DNA of 64,000 nucleotides from Antedon bifida (taxonomy: Eukaryota; Echinodermata; Crinoidea; Comatulida; Antedonidae), in assembly GCA_963402885.1 (NCBI GenBank), contig OY727095.1:315001-379000 (forward strand). The letters run 5' to 3'. Shown here in pieces: positions 36,481 through 47,600 of this stretch (position 1 is the stretch's first letter; every line of letters begins with the position of its first letter). The notes beneath the pieces are model-generated. The model was not told the origin of the DNA and did no database searches. It was given only the letters and a program-made list of their open reading frames with translations. The position numbers and the translations under genes were made by a program.

Positions 36481-36591
36481 TGAAGAGAGATCCTTTAGAT
36501 GTGTTGATGATCCTGTAGCTTATTACAAGTTGTCTCTTTTCTTGGTGCATCGACGCTTGTCAAGTAGTCCCAACCTTTAGAAATCAAAATG
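36465..36591 (+). promoter_or_regulatory. MRLC promoter/leader with CRE site
   Basis: A consensus CRE, TGACGTCA, lies at 36465-36472, 117 bp before the start codon, with GGAATGT (TEAD-like) 10 bp upstream. The leader runs into exon 1, whose only coding bases are the ATG at 36589-36591 followed by GTGAGT. The transcription start is not identifiable from sequence alone. Confidence 0.35.
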
Positions 36592-39500
36592 GTGAGTAAC
36601 TATGCATTATTTAAGTACCTACACATATTGTTTAGTATATATTGAATTGATTTGTGTTACACATTAGCTACCGTACGATACCATTTTAAAACGTAACTTT
36701 CTGTAGGGCATGTTTGTTTGTGTGCATGTACATTTTTTGTTTACCAATTTATAACCTAATTTGTTAATTTTAATTAAAGTTAAATTAATTGCAAGATTAC
36801 TTATATTTTCACCATGAAATATCAGGTATTTGAATTGGAATAAAAGTTGCGACATGTTGAAAGGAATTACATTACAAACTTTTCAAACAAAATATGTGGA
36901 TATTTAACGGATTTGTTTTCGGATGAAATGGATATTAATGTAGCGGCTATCATCGGCTATCATCGGCTATCATCGGCAAAAGTGCTGCGACCTACTGTTG
37001 TAACATTTAAGTATATTTTCAGCAGTGCAACCGAATTCAGGACACCACCCCTCGCCCATACCTCACCCCTCGCCCATACCCCACCCCTCGCCCATACCTC
37101 ACCCCGCCGCATTGACACCCCCTCCCAAAAATTAGACTCAAGTGTCTCGAATAGACAATTTAGTTATGTAGCCTACAGGCAATAGGTATGTACAATTTAG
37201 AGAAAGTTACCGTGTGGATCAAAATGTAGGCCTACAACATGTATATAAAACGAAGTGACAAATTTGAAAACCAGTAACAAAATAAGGAAAAAATGTATTA
37301 GGGCTATTTTATTTATTTACTGTTATATCGCTTTATGTCCGACGATAGACATCACCTTTAATTTTTAAACCAGACAATCATTAATAGACCTGGATGACCA
37401 TATTAGGAATTGTGCCTTTAGAGGGCGTCGTACTAGCATCACCGAACTCAAATTGTGTTAATTAAATTAAGTATGCTATTTATCTTGAATTAAGTACCGT
37501 ACTTGTTCTATAAATTTCGGAAGAATGTCATCAGTGCCCTAGATTCTTTCGAATAGGCCTAGCTTCAAATCGCTCGAAATCAACATTAAACGTTACGTAG
37601 AAAAACATTATATCGCTAGTGATACGGATACTAGAACCCGAGCGAGGATAACATTCATAATTCATTAGATAAATGTTATATTAATTCCACATGCCATATT
37701 TGGGTTATCGGTAAATAATCCGCACCAGGGTGCGTTGCCCATACGATTGACCTTTGCGATGTCGAGCCGGACCGCCGCTCGTGCGCACTAATCCATGTCG
37801 TGACATTCCGCAAATACCTAAGGCATTCCTTGAATTCGTTGTAGCCAGTAGCCTTTTAATTATACATCAGTGTGATAACATATATATTTATTTAGGCATG
37901 GAGCTGTCTATATAAACGGATTCATTCAACATTTTTCTATAGGCCTAGATGTTATTGTAATGAATTCATTGAATACTACAGTATTAATAATATCACTGTA
38001 TCAAGATAACATTTATAGTCACATAAAACATGACGGTTTACCATTGCTTAGATACCACTAAATCACTTACTAAAAATAAACAATTATATAACAAACAAAT
38101 TAATTTGAGTATATATTTTTCATTTTATATTAATTAACGATTTTATTTTATTTTCAACAATTTTCAAACTCTACACAAGACGCCGCTGCTACAAAATCCA
38201 ATTATTTTGTCTTCAATTTTTAATCAAGAAATAATCAACTAATTACAGTCAATATTTTACCAACATTCTAACACCTCATAAGCTCTGTGTAACTTCCTAT
38301 CAGCCAATCAACGCAACAAGACAATTGTTCGCTTTACCAATCAAATTGTCTGATAATGTTTCATGGTTCACGTGACTCATGTCATAATTTGTTTGATATT
38401 TTTAGGCCAGCGCAAAGAAGAAGGGAAAGTCTAGCAAGAAGCGTGCGCAACGTGCCACTTCTAATGTGTTCGCTATGTTCGACCAGGCCCAGATCCAGGA
38501 ATTCAAAGAGGTAATCATTTAAACATTTTTTTGTATAGCCTATACGTTTAGGAATTCAGAACTGTGTTTCGTAATCGTTCCGGCAAAGATGTAGCTTTTT
38601 TGTGTGTATATTTGACCTTATTAATTATTGCATGTTGCATTAGGGCCTGCATCATGGTTTATCGCAAATAGCTTGATGTCGCGAGAAATGTCATTGCACA
38701 ATGCATGATGGGAAGGGTTTGGGAGCAAACGTCACGACGCGTACGTCGTACAAACAACAAATCACGTACGTACGCGTCGTGACGTTTGCTCTCAAACCCT
38801 TCCCATCATACATGGCGCACGCTATTTGCAATAAACCTTACCGTATTATCTGTATTTTTACCTTGTAAAAGTTACATACATCACATAATGTCACAATTTT
38901 TATATCTTTCAACATCATTAGGCTTTCACATTGATCGACCAGAACCGTGATGGTTTCATTGACAGAGAGGATTTACAAGATATGTTCGCCTCTATGGGTG
39001 AGTAATAGAATAACGTATTATGATTGGATAGTAGCAGTGGTTGACGCGATGCGTCTCCTAGTTACCGTAGGCGCCGTCGGCGAATCAAATCGTCGAACGG
39101 CAATGTTTCGTTTTCACGCGCCGCCGCCGCGTGGATCGTCGTGAAAACGAAACATTGACGTTTTATTCGCCGGAACAGACGTGAAAGACCCTTAAAAACA
39201 TAATATTAGAAAGCGTAAATGACTTGCAACACTGTAAAGGCCAACTCAGACAGCGTCGTACGACGAGGCCCGACGAAACGTCTTGGCCTCGTCGTGGCCT
39301 TAACCATTTGTGTTGAGGAACAAGAATACGAAGTCGCTATAAAGCATATAAGTTCTATGATTTTATTTTTTTTTTTAATTTTAGGTAAAGAGCCAAAAAG
39401 CGATGAGCTGGATGTGATGGTAGCCGATGCACCAGGACCTATCAACTTCACTATGTTTTTAACACTGTTTGGTGAAAAACTAAACGGGACGGACGCGGAG

Positions 39501-40375
39501 GATACGATATTAAATGCATTTAAACTATTTGATCTTGAAGCAAAAGGAAAGATAAATGAGGATTAGTAAGTTATTTAAATAATTATTTGTCATAATAAAA
39601 CGTCATCATGATAATCATCATTTTTGTCAATGGGTTGTCCTCATTACGACACCCCATTCGTTTTCCCGACACACCCCACTTTACTACGCAGCGGAAAAAC
39701 ATTCATGTGCTCATATATAGATTTACATAAATTTGCGAAAATATAAATAAATAAATCCTCATTTATTCTCCCATTGTTAAACCCCAAAAGTAATTATTTT
39801 GAAACTGTATATTATGCCCCCTGGTTTTCCAATTGGGATGCCTTTGTACAAATGCCATTTTTGTCGTGTAAATATGCGATTTGCTTAAGCTTGGGTCCCT
39901 ATAGGACGCAACGAAAGGACGTACACGCAACGCAAGTGAGTTGACCAATGACAAGCGACAGTTCGAATAAAGTGCATCGCTTGTGATTGGTCAAATCCCT
40001 TACGTTGCGTTACGTCGCTGTGTTGCGTCTCTAGTGGGAACCACGCATTAGGTACACAAATATTAATATATACAATTGTTCCCAGTTGTGATCACGCAAT
40101 ATAGCACTTTGCGTTAATACATCGCTGTGTTGCGTTACGTTGCGTCGCTAGTTGGAACCACGCATTAAGTACACACATATTAATATGATATGCAATTGTT
40201 TTACAGCTTTGCCACTAAAATGATGCAGAGTGGAGAACGGTTCACTCAGGAAGAGGTAGATCAAATGTACAAAGGTGCTCCAATTGATGACGATGGTTGG
40301 CTCGATTATTCCGCATTCGTGCGCATCATCAAACATGGAACCAAGGATGAAGAACTCGTCAAATCATCTAAGTAA
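36589..40375 (+). CDS. myosin regulatory light chain, non-muscle/smooth-muscle type (5 exons, 177 aa)
   Basis: Binds the neck of myosin II heavy chain and switches on contractility when phosphorylated by MLCK or ROCK (family knowledge). Exons: 36589-36591 (ATG only), 38406-38510, 38922-38997, 39385-39565, 40207-40375. GT/AG throughout; phases 0, 0, 1, 2; stop TAA. Residues 5-17 are a basic tail ([13 protein letters not shown]) leading to ATSNVF with the phosphorylatable T19 and S20. The first EF hand loop [12 protein letters not shown] is intact and is the divalent-cation site of this family; later EF hands are degenerate as usual ([20 protein letters not shown]). Length matches the 171-177 aa family. 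Intron 1 is 1.8 kb, a typical place for control elements. A possible AATAAA is at 40860. Intron 2 contains the 38656 MITE and intron 4 a duplicated segment beside the exon 5 acceptor. Confidence 0.95.
36947..37110 (+). repeat. two small tandem repeats in MRLC intron 1
   Basis: Three copies of an 11-bp unit GGCTATCATCG (36947-36979), and further on about four copies of an 18-bp unit ACCCCTCGCCCATACCTC (37044-37107). Together they make an accidental open frame that should not be read as a gene. Confidence 0.8.
38656..38837. mobile_element. 182-bp MITE, internally deleted derivative of the RAG1-like element
   Basis: Starts GGTTTATCGCAAATAGC and ends GCTATTTGCAATAAACC. The left ~75 bp match the left end of the 2863-8879 element, including its left-specific CATTGCACAATGCATGATGG. 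The right ~90 bp match that element's right end, including the right-specific CAAACAACAAATCACGTACG. The centre is a near-palindrome of ACGCGTACGT blocks. No clear target-site duplication (CATCAT / TTACCG). Lies in MRLC intron 2. Confidence 0.75.
39888..40047. mobile_element. MITE family B, complete copy with TTA duplication
   Basis: Starts AGCTTGGGTCCCTATAGG and ends CTAGTGGGAACCACGCA, with TTA at 39885-39887 and 40048-40050. In MRLC intron 4. Confidence 0.75.
40044..40206 (+). repeat. ~115-bp tandem duplication next to the MRLC exon 5 acceptor
   Basis: The right half of the family B MITE plus the following CGCATTAGGTACACA, ATATTAATAT and CAATTGTT segments occur twice (units ending near 40090 and 40206). 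The second unit ends in TTGTTTTACAG, the real exon 5 acceptor; the first ends in TTGTTCCCAG, a possible decoy acceptor. Confidence 0.7.
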
Positions 40376-42203
40376 ATCACCTCCTACTCACCAAATGTAT
40401 CAAATATGCTTCTATATGTTTCTACTATGGCAATACAAACGATATTATGACTATCGTAAAGATAGGAGTGGAATACGGAATTCCTCTAAATTTGGTATTG
40501 CCCTATGTAGAACATAACAATATGTAAATTTCATTTATACTTCTAGTTATAGAACATCTATAAATATGTGAGTGTATAAACTGTCACTGAGCAAGGGAAC
40601 ATTCTTTGTGTATTAACTTAACTCCAAACAGCAAGCATATCAATACCTTTTTTATTTTTACGAAAAGGTGACGTCATAAAGTTTGTTATAACGTTATTTA
40701 AAATGCGTCTTCCGTATAACGAAAATGGGTTTATTTTTACTAATGTAAACGGGTATATTAACCGTAATACCGTTTAATCCCATGGTAAGAGGCGATACCG
40801 TCCACTTTCAAACGACCACAAAAACGTGTTTATTTTTACATTTTTATTCCCCTTTTTGCAATAAATTATTTTAGAATTCTTAATTGGAAAGAGATTCTAA
40901 AAGTTGGCCGAGACGTCGTGCAAGAGAGTCTACTTGAGTTTTATAGATTAGACTCACCTTCGCCGAATCTAGCAGTAAGTCTACGATGGTTCCCGTCATT
41001 CAAATACATATTTCTTTCTCCATTCATTTTTAGACCAATTCTTATATCTGACCTTGCCCAAATAAGGGCATTGGATGTATTTATTATTATTCAATCGTAG
41101 CTATTAATTAATAATTAATTTCATCTTCACGCGTATAACCTTAATACAACAGTAATCGTTTAGTTATAGCAGGCTGGTCCTAAAATCCATGTATAATGGG
41201 GAAAGAAGTATGTTACGTAATGTATGACGTCACCATCGTAAAACTGCTGCTCAGAAATGGACGTACCATTGACTGCCGTGTATACTTGTGTGACATTTTA
41301 TTAGAATCAATCTTATTATAGCTTTATAATATCTGGTTGGGTTTATTTTTCATTAGCGGATTAGGACGTAGGCGACCCAGCTAACAGTCAATTCCCAATA
41401 AGTACGGACACACTCCGTTGCCATTTTCACTTTATTCTATGCTTTGATATTCAACAATAAACACTATTGGTTTCATACATATCCGAATTTTGTGTAGTAA
41501 TTTTCGTTTTGTTTCATACAAAGTCTATACTATCAAACTAGTTTCACAAACAGGTGAGTGATATGCTTAAATATGGTAGTTATATGACATCATCATGTCC
41601 ATTTGGGCCCATCATATTTTTTGTCACATAAAGTTTTATGGTGTAGACAGAACTTTACATTTGGCAGCGCGCTGTGACGACACATATTACGCGTACGCGT
41701 AATGTAACGTGTACTTATCCCCCACAATCTAATTCGTAAAGGATTTGGTAACGCGAAATAACACAAAACTTCGTGACAAACTAAACAAAAATGTCCCAAA
41801 ACAAAGGGATGTTGGAGGATAGAAAATTCAGTAGACCTGATATTGCGACGGCCGCCGGACTGCGCTTTGTTTATCATTAGCCAAGTACAGATATAATTAT
41901 TAAATACCAATGAGTACATTTTTAATTGTCAATTGTGTTTGAATCCGCCGTATAAATGAATTGTCCCTGTGGGAATAAAGCGTGAAAATCGTAATGGATC
42001 GAATACAATACGTAGGCAATAGAACAACGAGTCAGTAACAAATCGATATCAGAAGGCATTCCCTCAAACGTCATCATCATGTGTGTACACAAATAATATT
42101 CTCATTTCGGAATGACAGAGTACAAAGTCCGATGTGAGTGAGTTTGATAGATCGTTTTTTTTATAGTTTTCTAAAGATTATTATTGTTAAAGGATTGATT
42201 TAT
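40376..42203. other. 3' region of MRLC and intergenic spacer
   Basis: Contains the MRLC 3' untranslated region (to about 40.9 kb if AATAAA at 40860 is used) and one degraded family A MITE (41519-41654). No exon was recognised; open frames at 40275 and 41593 are shadows without coding character. Confidence 0.5.
41519..41654. mobile_element. MITE family A, degraded copy
   Basis: Left end reduced to AAGTCTATACTATCAAAC, right end GTGTAGACAGAACT followed by TTA. The interior retains the ATATGGTAGTTATATGACATC block. Confidence 0.7.
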
Positions 42204-42444
42204 ATGCTTCCGTGGTTGGACCAAGTGTCTTCTCGACGAGCATGGACACCGAACTCAACCAGTCCTCCGGCATTTAGGCGCAGTCCAGAAGGAGTTGCCG
42301 CTTGGTGGTTAAAGGAGGAGCTAGCAATGTTAGGCGGACCGGCCCAACTCTACTCAAATGCTATAAATTCCGTCCAGAATACGCTGACCAATTGTCGGAA
42401 TATGTTGAGTTTTCCAGCGGCTAAACACACAGTAAAAACCGAAG
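42204..42444 (+). CDS. unassigned open exon; possible alternative first exon of the PP2A B55 gene
   Basis: An ATG at 42204 opens 80 codons (MLPWLDQVSSRRAWTPN...), ending at a good donor (GAAG|GTAAGA) in phase 1. Codon composition is markedly less AT-rich than the surroundings and the peptide is not low complexity (it contains GVAAWWLKEELAMLGG), which suggests real coding sequence. No domain was recognised. The B55 first coding exon (44650-44656) also ends in phase 1, so this exon could splice to the B55 exon at 45588 and replace the short MAG start with an ~80-residue extension. Vertebrate B55 genes do use alternative 5' exons (family knowledge). It could equally be the first exon of an unrelated gene or a chance frame. 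Confidence 0.35.
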
Positions 42445-42474
42445 GTAAGAGTCGGCGGCCAATAGTGTTATAGG

Positions 42475-44649
42475 GGATTAATATCGAGTGGTATTGCAAA
42501 CATAATTTGGTCGGTTGAACAGGGCGACGATCAATGAACATGAACGCGAGTACATATAATAAACAAGAACAAGTCTATTTAGCTATCGGCTACGTCTGCT
42601 GACATTTGGCTTATTACACACCGACTGAAATTAAATACCTGGTACTTTAATATTGGTTACTAATGTTATAAAAACATATTTATTAGTTTTTAAAACAACC
42701 ATTATAGCGTATAAATTCATGACAAACAACTCTTGCTGAATGTGAAAAATTCCAATTGTTATTTCTTTATTGTCCTACACGTGTTAGTCGTATTCATGCA
42801 TATACGGTACACATTCTAGTAATGGGTAGACAGGGTAGTTGGGTTTATTTGTTCAGATGAAAAGAAGCTATCAGACAACAAAGCCTAAAAATGTCGTTTT
42901 GTTGAATGATACAGTACATTCCTCACGCTCTAATTGAAAACGTTCATTGCAGTGCCATTGCTATAAAAATGAATAAATACCACTATTTGTTGTCAATGTT
43001 CACGGTTGTTCACATTTATAAGGCACTAAACATTTGGATTTGGTTTATGAGTGCTATACCCACTAACAAAGTTTGAATACATTTATCATTTCCGCGAATA
43101 TCGGCATATGCATGATGTTTATGTGGGCCACTTTGCCAGCATTATGGTGTTCGGGCCACTCTCTATAAATAAGATTGAATATAACAAAAAATAGAATAAA
43201 TATCATTATGAAAAACGGTTGTACTAGGTCGATGAAGATTTCGCCCGTGCACCTAAAGCTCTGTCTACACTATCAAATTTTATGTGACAAAAACATTTCA
43301 TGTGCCCATTGGACATGATGATGTCATATCACTGATGCCGTATTTGGACACATAACACTTTTTTTTTAAACTAGTTTGATAGTGTAGAGACCTTTAGATG
43401 ATGGAGGAAACATTTAGCTCCATGCTGAGATTAACACTAATATAAATAAATATAAGAATTATTGTAATTATATGGATGCAAATGATTAAATGCGCTAGAT
43501 GACAATGTTACGACAACGATAACGAACTTGTTATTGTTTATGTTTATGTTACATTGGAAAAACTAACTTTGACGAAAATTCGATTCATGTTTTTCTTTTC
43601 TAGCTCTGTCTCGTACATAAATAATTTGTTTTAGGAACCAGTGACATAAAGTGTGCTGTTAAACTTATTTTGGTCTCTATTTATTTCATTATATTTTGTG
43701 ACACTGTGTCGAAATAAACAACAAACCATAAACAATGTATGAGGTCTGATTCAGTTTTACTTGGAACCTACCCACCACCTAGAAACCATCATGGAGTAAA
43801 TGCGTGTATAAGTAAGCCTACACGTCATCTCATTCCCGTGGATGGATTAGGCTTCTATAACTTATATAAATAATTAATTGATTGAGATTTGCGTCATTAT
43901 GTTTATTTCAGGTAAGTTGGTTGTCAAATAGCAGGCCTACAATAATTAACATAGGCAATAATAATATTAAATAAATATACATTCAAGACGTACGTCAAGC
44001 CGCCTATGTATCGGTAAATAATATGAATGAGTTTATTTAGAAATGATGATGTCGGCATACTGGTTGATCTGATGACGTAGGCTTCGACAATGAGCAAATA
44101 TAAATAAACGTCAAGAAATGATGTAGATTTTACTCTTTCCTAATTAGATTTTGTTTCTCCTACTTTACTCTCCATAAAAGACATCCTATCCAACTATCTG
44201 ATAGTCTTCATCTAACAACCCAACAGTTCCAGATAACAAAATTCTTCTACCCATTCCCCCAACCAAATGCAACCAACCATACCTAAAAATATTAATTTTA
44301 GCGAACTCTATTTAGTGATACGGGTAATACTGTACGTATTTTTGGTAAATGTTGCATCATTTCGATTGCCATCAAGTTTCATCCATTCTTTGATAGTTTG
44401 TATTTTAGTAATGTCGCCCTCATGCGGCACTTGTTAGTGGAGAACAACATTTCAAACAACTGAATTCATTTGACGTCATGCTAGACACTTCCCTCTTGTA
44501 AATTCGCCATTTTATAGGAGTGAAAATGCCTCCTGTATTTATCATGAATTGATCGTCCTAATCGTTTTTGCAATTCTTTTAAAAAGTCATGACAACTTAA
44601 TTAGGTATTTTGAGTGAGATTTTGCATCGGATATTTTTATGCAACAAAA
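42475..44649. other. spacer upstream of the B55 first exon
   Basis: AT-rich; contains one family A MITE (43257-43393). The last ~150 bp should hold the B55 promoter and leader. No other gene is supported. Confidence 0.5.
43257..43393. mobile_element. MITE family A, reverse interior
   Basis: Starts AGCTCTGTCTACACTATC after TAA and ends GATAGTGTAGAGACCT before TTA; the right arm has lost a few bases. Confidence 0.8.
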
Positions 44650-47600
44650 ATGGCAGGTGAGTTTGTTTGTTGATTGATTGCATGTATGCATTCCGAAGAG
44701 TCATTGTATTGTACTTGTATGTACGACATTCAAAACTTGTCTGTAGTAGTGCGGAGCGGAGGGTAGAATGAATAGCTAACGACAGAAAGCAAACAAATAG
44801 AACATTGTCAAGCTGCAATGAATATCATTAATCATAGCTTGTGTACTTTTAAACCAATATGTCTTTCGAATTTAGATGTTTATTTACGTTTCCCTACCCA
44901 TCACTGTATTTGAATTTGACACCGCCACCTGATGGATTTGTCAAGAAATGGTTGAAAAAATGTGTGGAATCTTGCTTTCTTTTCTAAACTTTTAATACTA
45001 GGATAGGCCTATGTCCGTGCTGGGTATCTATTTCTTTGTTACATTCATGTTTTGGCATTCTGCATTGCTGCGCAACCTTCTCAATTCAATTAAATGAGGG
45101 AGGGACAGTTGAGTTGATATCAATAAACAGGCAGCAGGGACAGTTGAGTTGATATCAATAAACAGGCAGCAGGGACAGTTGAGTTGCACTGACCTGGGTA
45201 CATTTTGCACATTGCTTGCTCTCAGGTCAATTCATTCACACATCCTACCATACATAGCAGTAGTAGTAACCTAGCTAGGCTTTGATATAGCATATTGAAT
45301 ATAATTTAAACTTTAAGAATCTAATAAGTTAGATTTTATTTTTTATTTTCATTACTACTACATTACCCTTTTTCCCACTACCAAAAAACAGAAAGCGTGA
45401 GTATAATTCTAAGTATGCCAAACTACTGTTTTAAATCAAAACTTACATTTTGTACCACATTTCAGATTTACTCAGGCCACACCCACCTACAACAATCAGG
45501 TACTATTTACTGGACTTCCTACAAAATACAAAGATATAAACACTTTATGCCAACAACAACTTGATATAAAACCTTTTGTTTTTTCAGGTGCTGGTGAAAC
45601 AAGTTGGTGTTTCTCACAACTGAAAGGAACTGTAGAAGAAGATGTCACTGAAGGTTTGTTCATTTTAGCCTACTGCAAACATTTTAATGTACATTGTTTA
45701 TGTTATACCATTCCCAAACTCTTTTATGTATGAGAGTGATGTGACACTTTGTAATTTGGTTTTTGTTAATTTTTCATTTATCTGTTTTTGTATATCTCTA
45801 AGCAAACACAAGTAATTTTCCACTGATGAATGAATGAATGCTTTTCTAAATTTGGATAAATTGAAAGTATTGTTAGATATTAATTTCTTTTGGTATCATG
45901 ATCTGTCTGGAAGGTTTACAGTACTGTAGCTGCTACCCTTTAGGACAATTTTATTTTTTATAAACTAAGTACTGTATTAGTGCACAGTAGTAATCGTAAT
46001 AAACAACAGGTATTAGTAGTCTATTCAATTGCAAGCGAGTGCTTCTTTACATTATAAATGTGTTGATTAATGTGTTTGTACTGTATTGATATGCTGTTAA
46101 AGAATTGAGGGAAATATATTAAATGTATTACTAAAAACAGGAAACTTGTTGGAACAAAATGATATGCATGATCGACCACCAACACAAATTATTGTTACAT
46201 AAATCAATCAAACAGAATGATATTTAAATAATAATTGGTTTGGAGCATTTTTTTTTAAATACAGTAATATATTAATATGAACAATTGTTAGACATTTCTA
46301 TTCAGTGTCTCTTACTGTTCTATAAGATGGCTGTTTGTCTGCTAGCATTTAGGGAACGAAAAGGAGTTGGTTTTAAATGCTGCATAGCATAGATACTATA
46401 CAGTACTTGTGCTTTTATGCTAAGAACTAGGGCTAATTTTTAACTAGACAAAAAACTATGCATGGAAGATGGTTTAGCTAGAGCCTAACGCTGCATTCAC
46501 ACACCTGTTGCATTCCACCATACAGAAGACGACAGCATTCAATTTTTACGATTTTTCATTAAGTGGCACCATCTTCAGCTAAACCTATAGTTAATGAATG
46601 AATGTGCCACTATCAACAGCTAAACCTATAGTTTAATGAATGAATGTGCCACTATCAACAGCTAAACCTATAGTTAATGAATGAATGTGCCACTATCAAC
46701 AGCTAAACCTATAGTTTAATGAATGAATGTGCCACTATCTTCAGCTAAACCCATAGTTAATGAATGAATGTGCCACTATCAACAGCTAAACCTATAGTTT
46801 AATGAATGAATGTGCCACTATCAACAGCTAAACCTATAGTTAATGAATGAATGTGCCACTATCAACAGCTAAACCTATAGTTAATGAATGAATGTGCCAC
46901 TATCAACAGCTAAACCTATAGTTAATGAATGAATGTGCCACTATCAACAGCATTTATTTGTCCACTATATAAAGTATCAGCAATTTGTTTTCTGTACACT
47001 ACATATATTAATAATTGTATTGACCACAGTACATTGGAGTTAATAATAATAATAGTTTGCATTTGTAGTTTACAGTAGTCATTGTTCCACATCAATGTTA
47101 CTTCCTATACAAATTGAACTTTGGTCATTTCCTCCTCTACAAACCAGAAGCAGCTGAGTATAGCCTTGATATTTCCTGATTCAGTGCACACCACCTTTTG
47201 GTAATCACATGCAAAAATTTGCTACTTTTGTTGTAGAATACTTGCTTTTTAAAAGACTGGGTTCAAATCCTGGCGAGGGCAATTAACTACAGCAGTGGGG
47301 ATCCAAGGAGGGAGGGAGAGCACATGGCCTAAAAGTACAGTAGTGAAATGAAGTGCTAAACTTAATTTGATGTACTATCTTGCGCATTACAATTTGTTAA
47401 ATGTAGAGGATGCCTGGACCGGCTGGCCTTCCACCTTGAACAGAACTTCTTTCTAACAATGACATGCCGCATATTGTACTTTTAAATTGCACTTCCTTGT
47501 TAAGCCAAGTTGGCTATTGGAAACTTGGAACTATCATTAATTGTGCTTTTCTAACCCTGGTAAAAAATATTTATAACTATAAAAAAACAACCTTACTGCA

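Noticed and set aside
36847..37185. 112-codon frame with repeated [12 protein letters not shown]
   Set aside because: Produced by the 18-bp and 11-bp tandem repeats in MRLC intron 1.
41593..41919. 108-codon minus-strand frame
   Set aside because: Its 3' part runs over a family A MITE, and the remainder lacks any recognisable motif.
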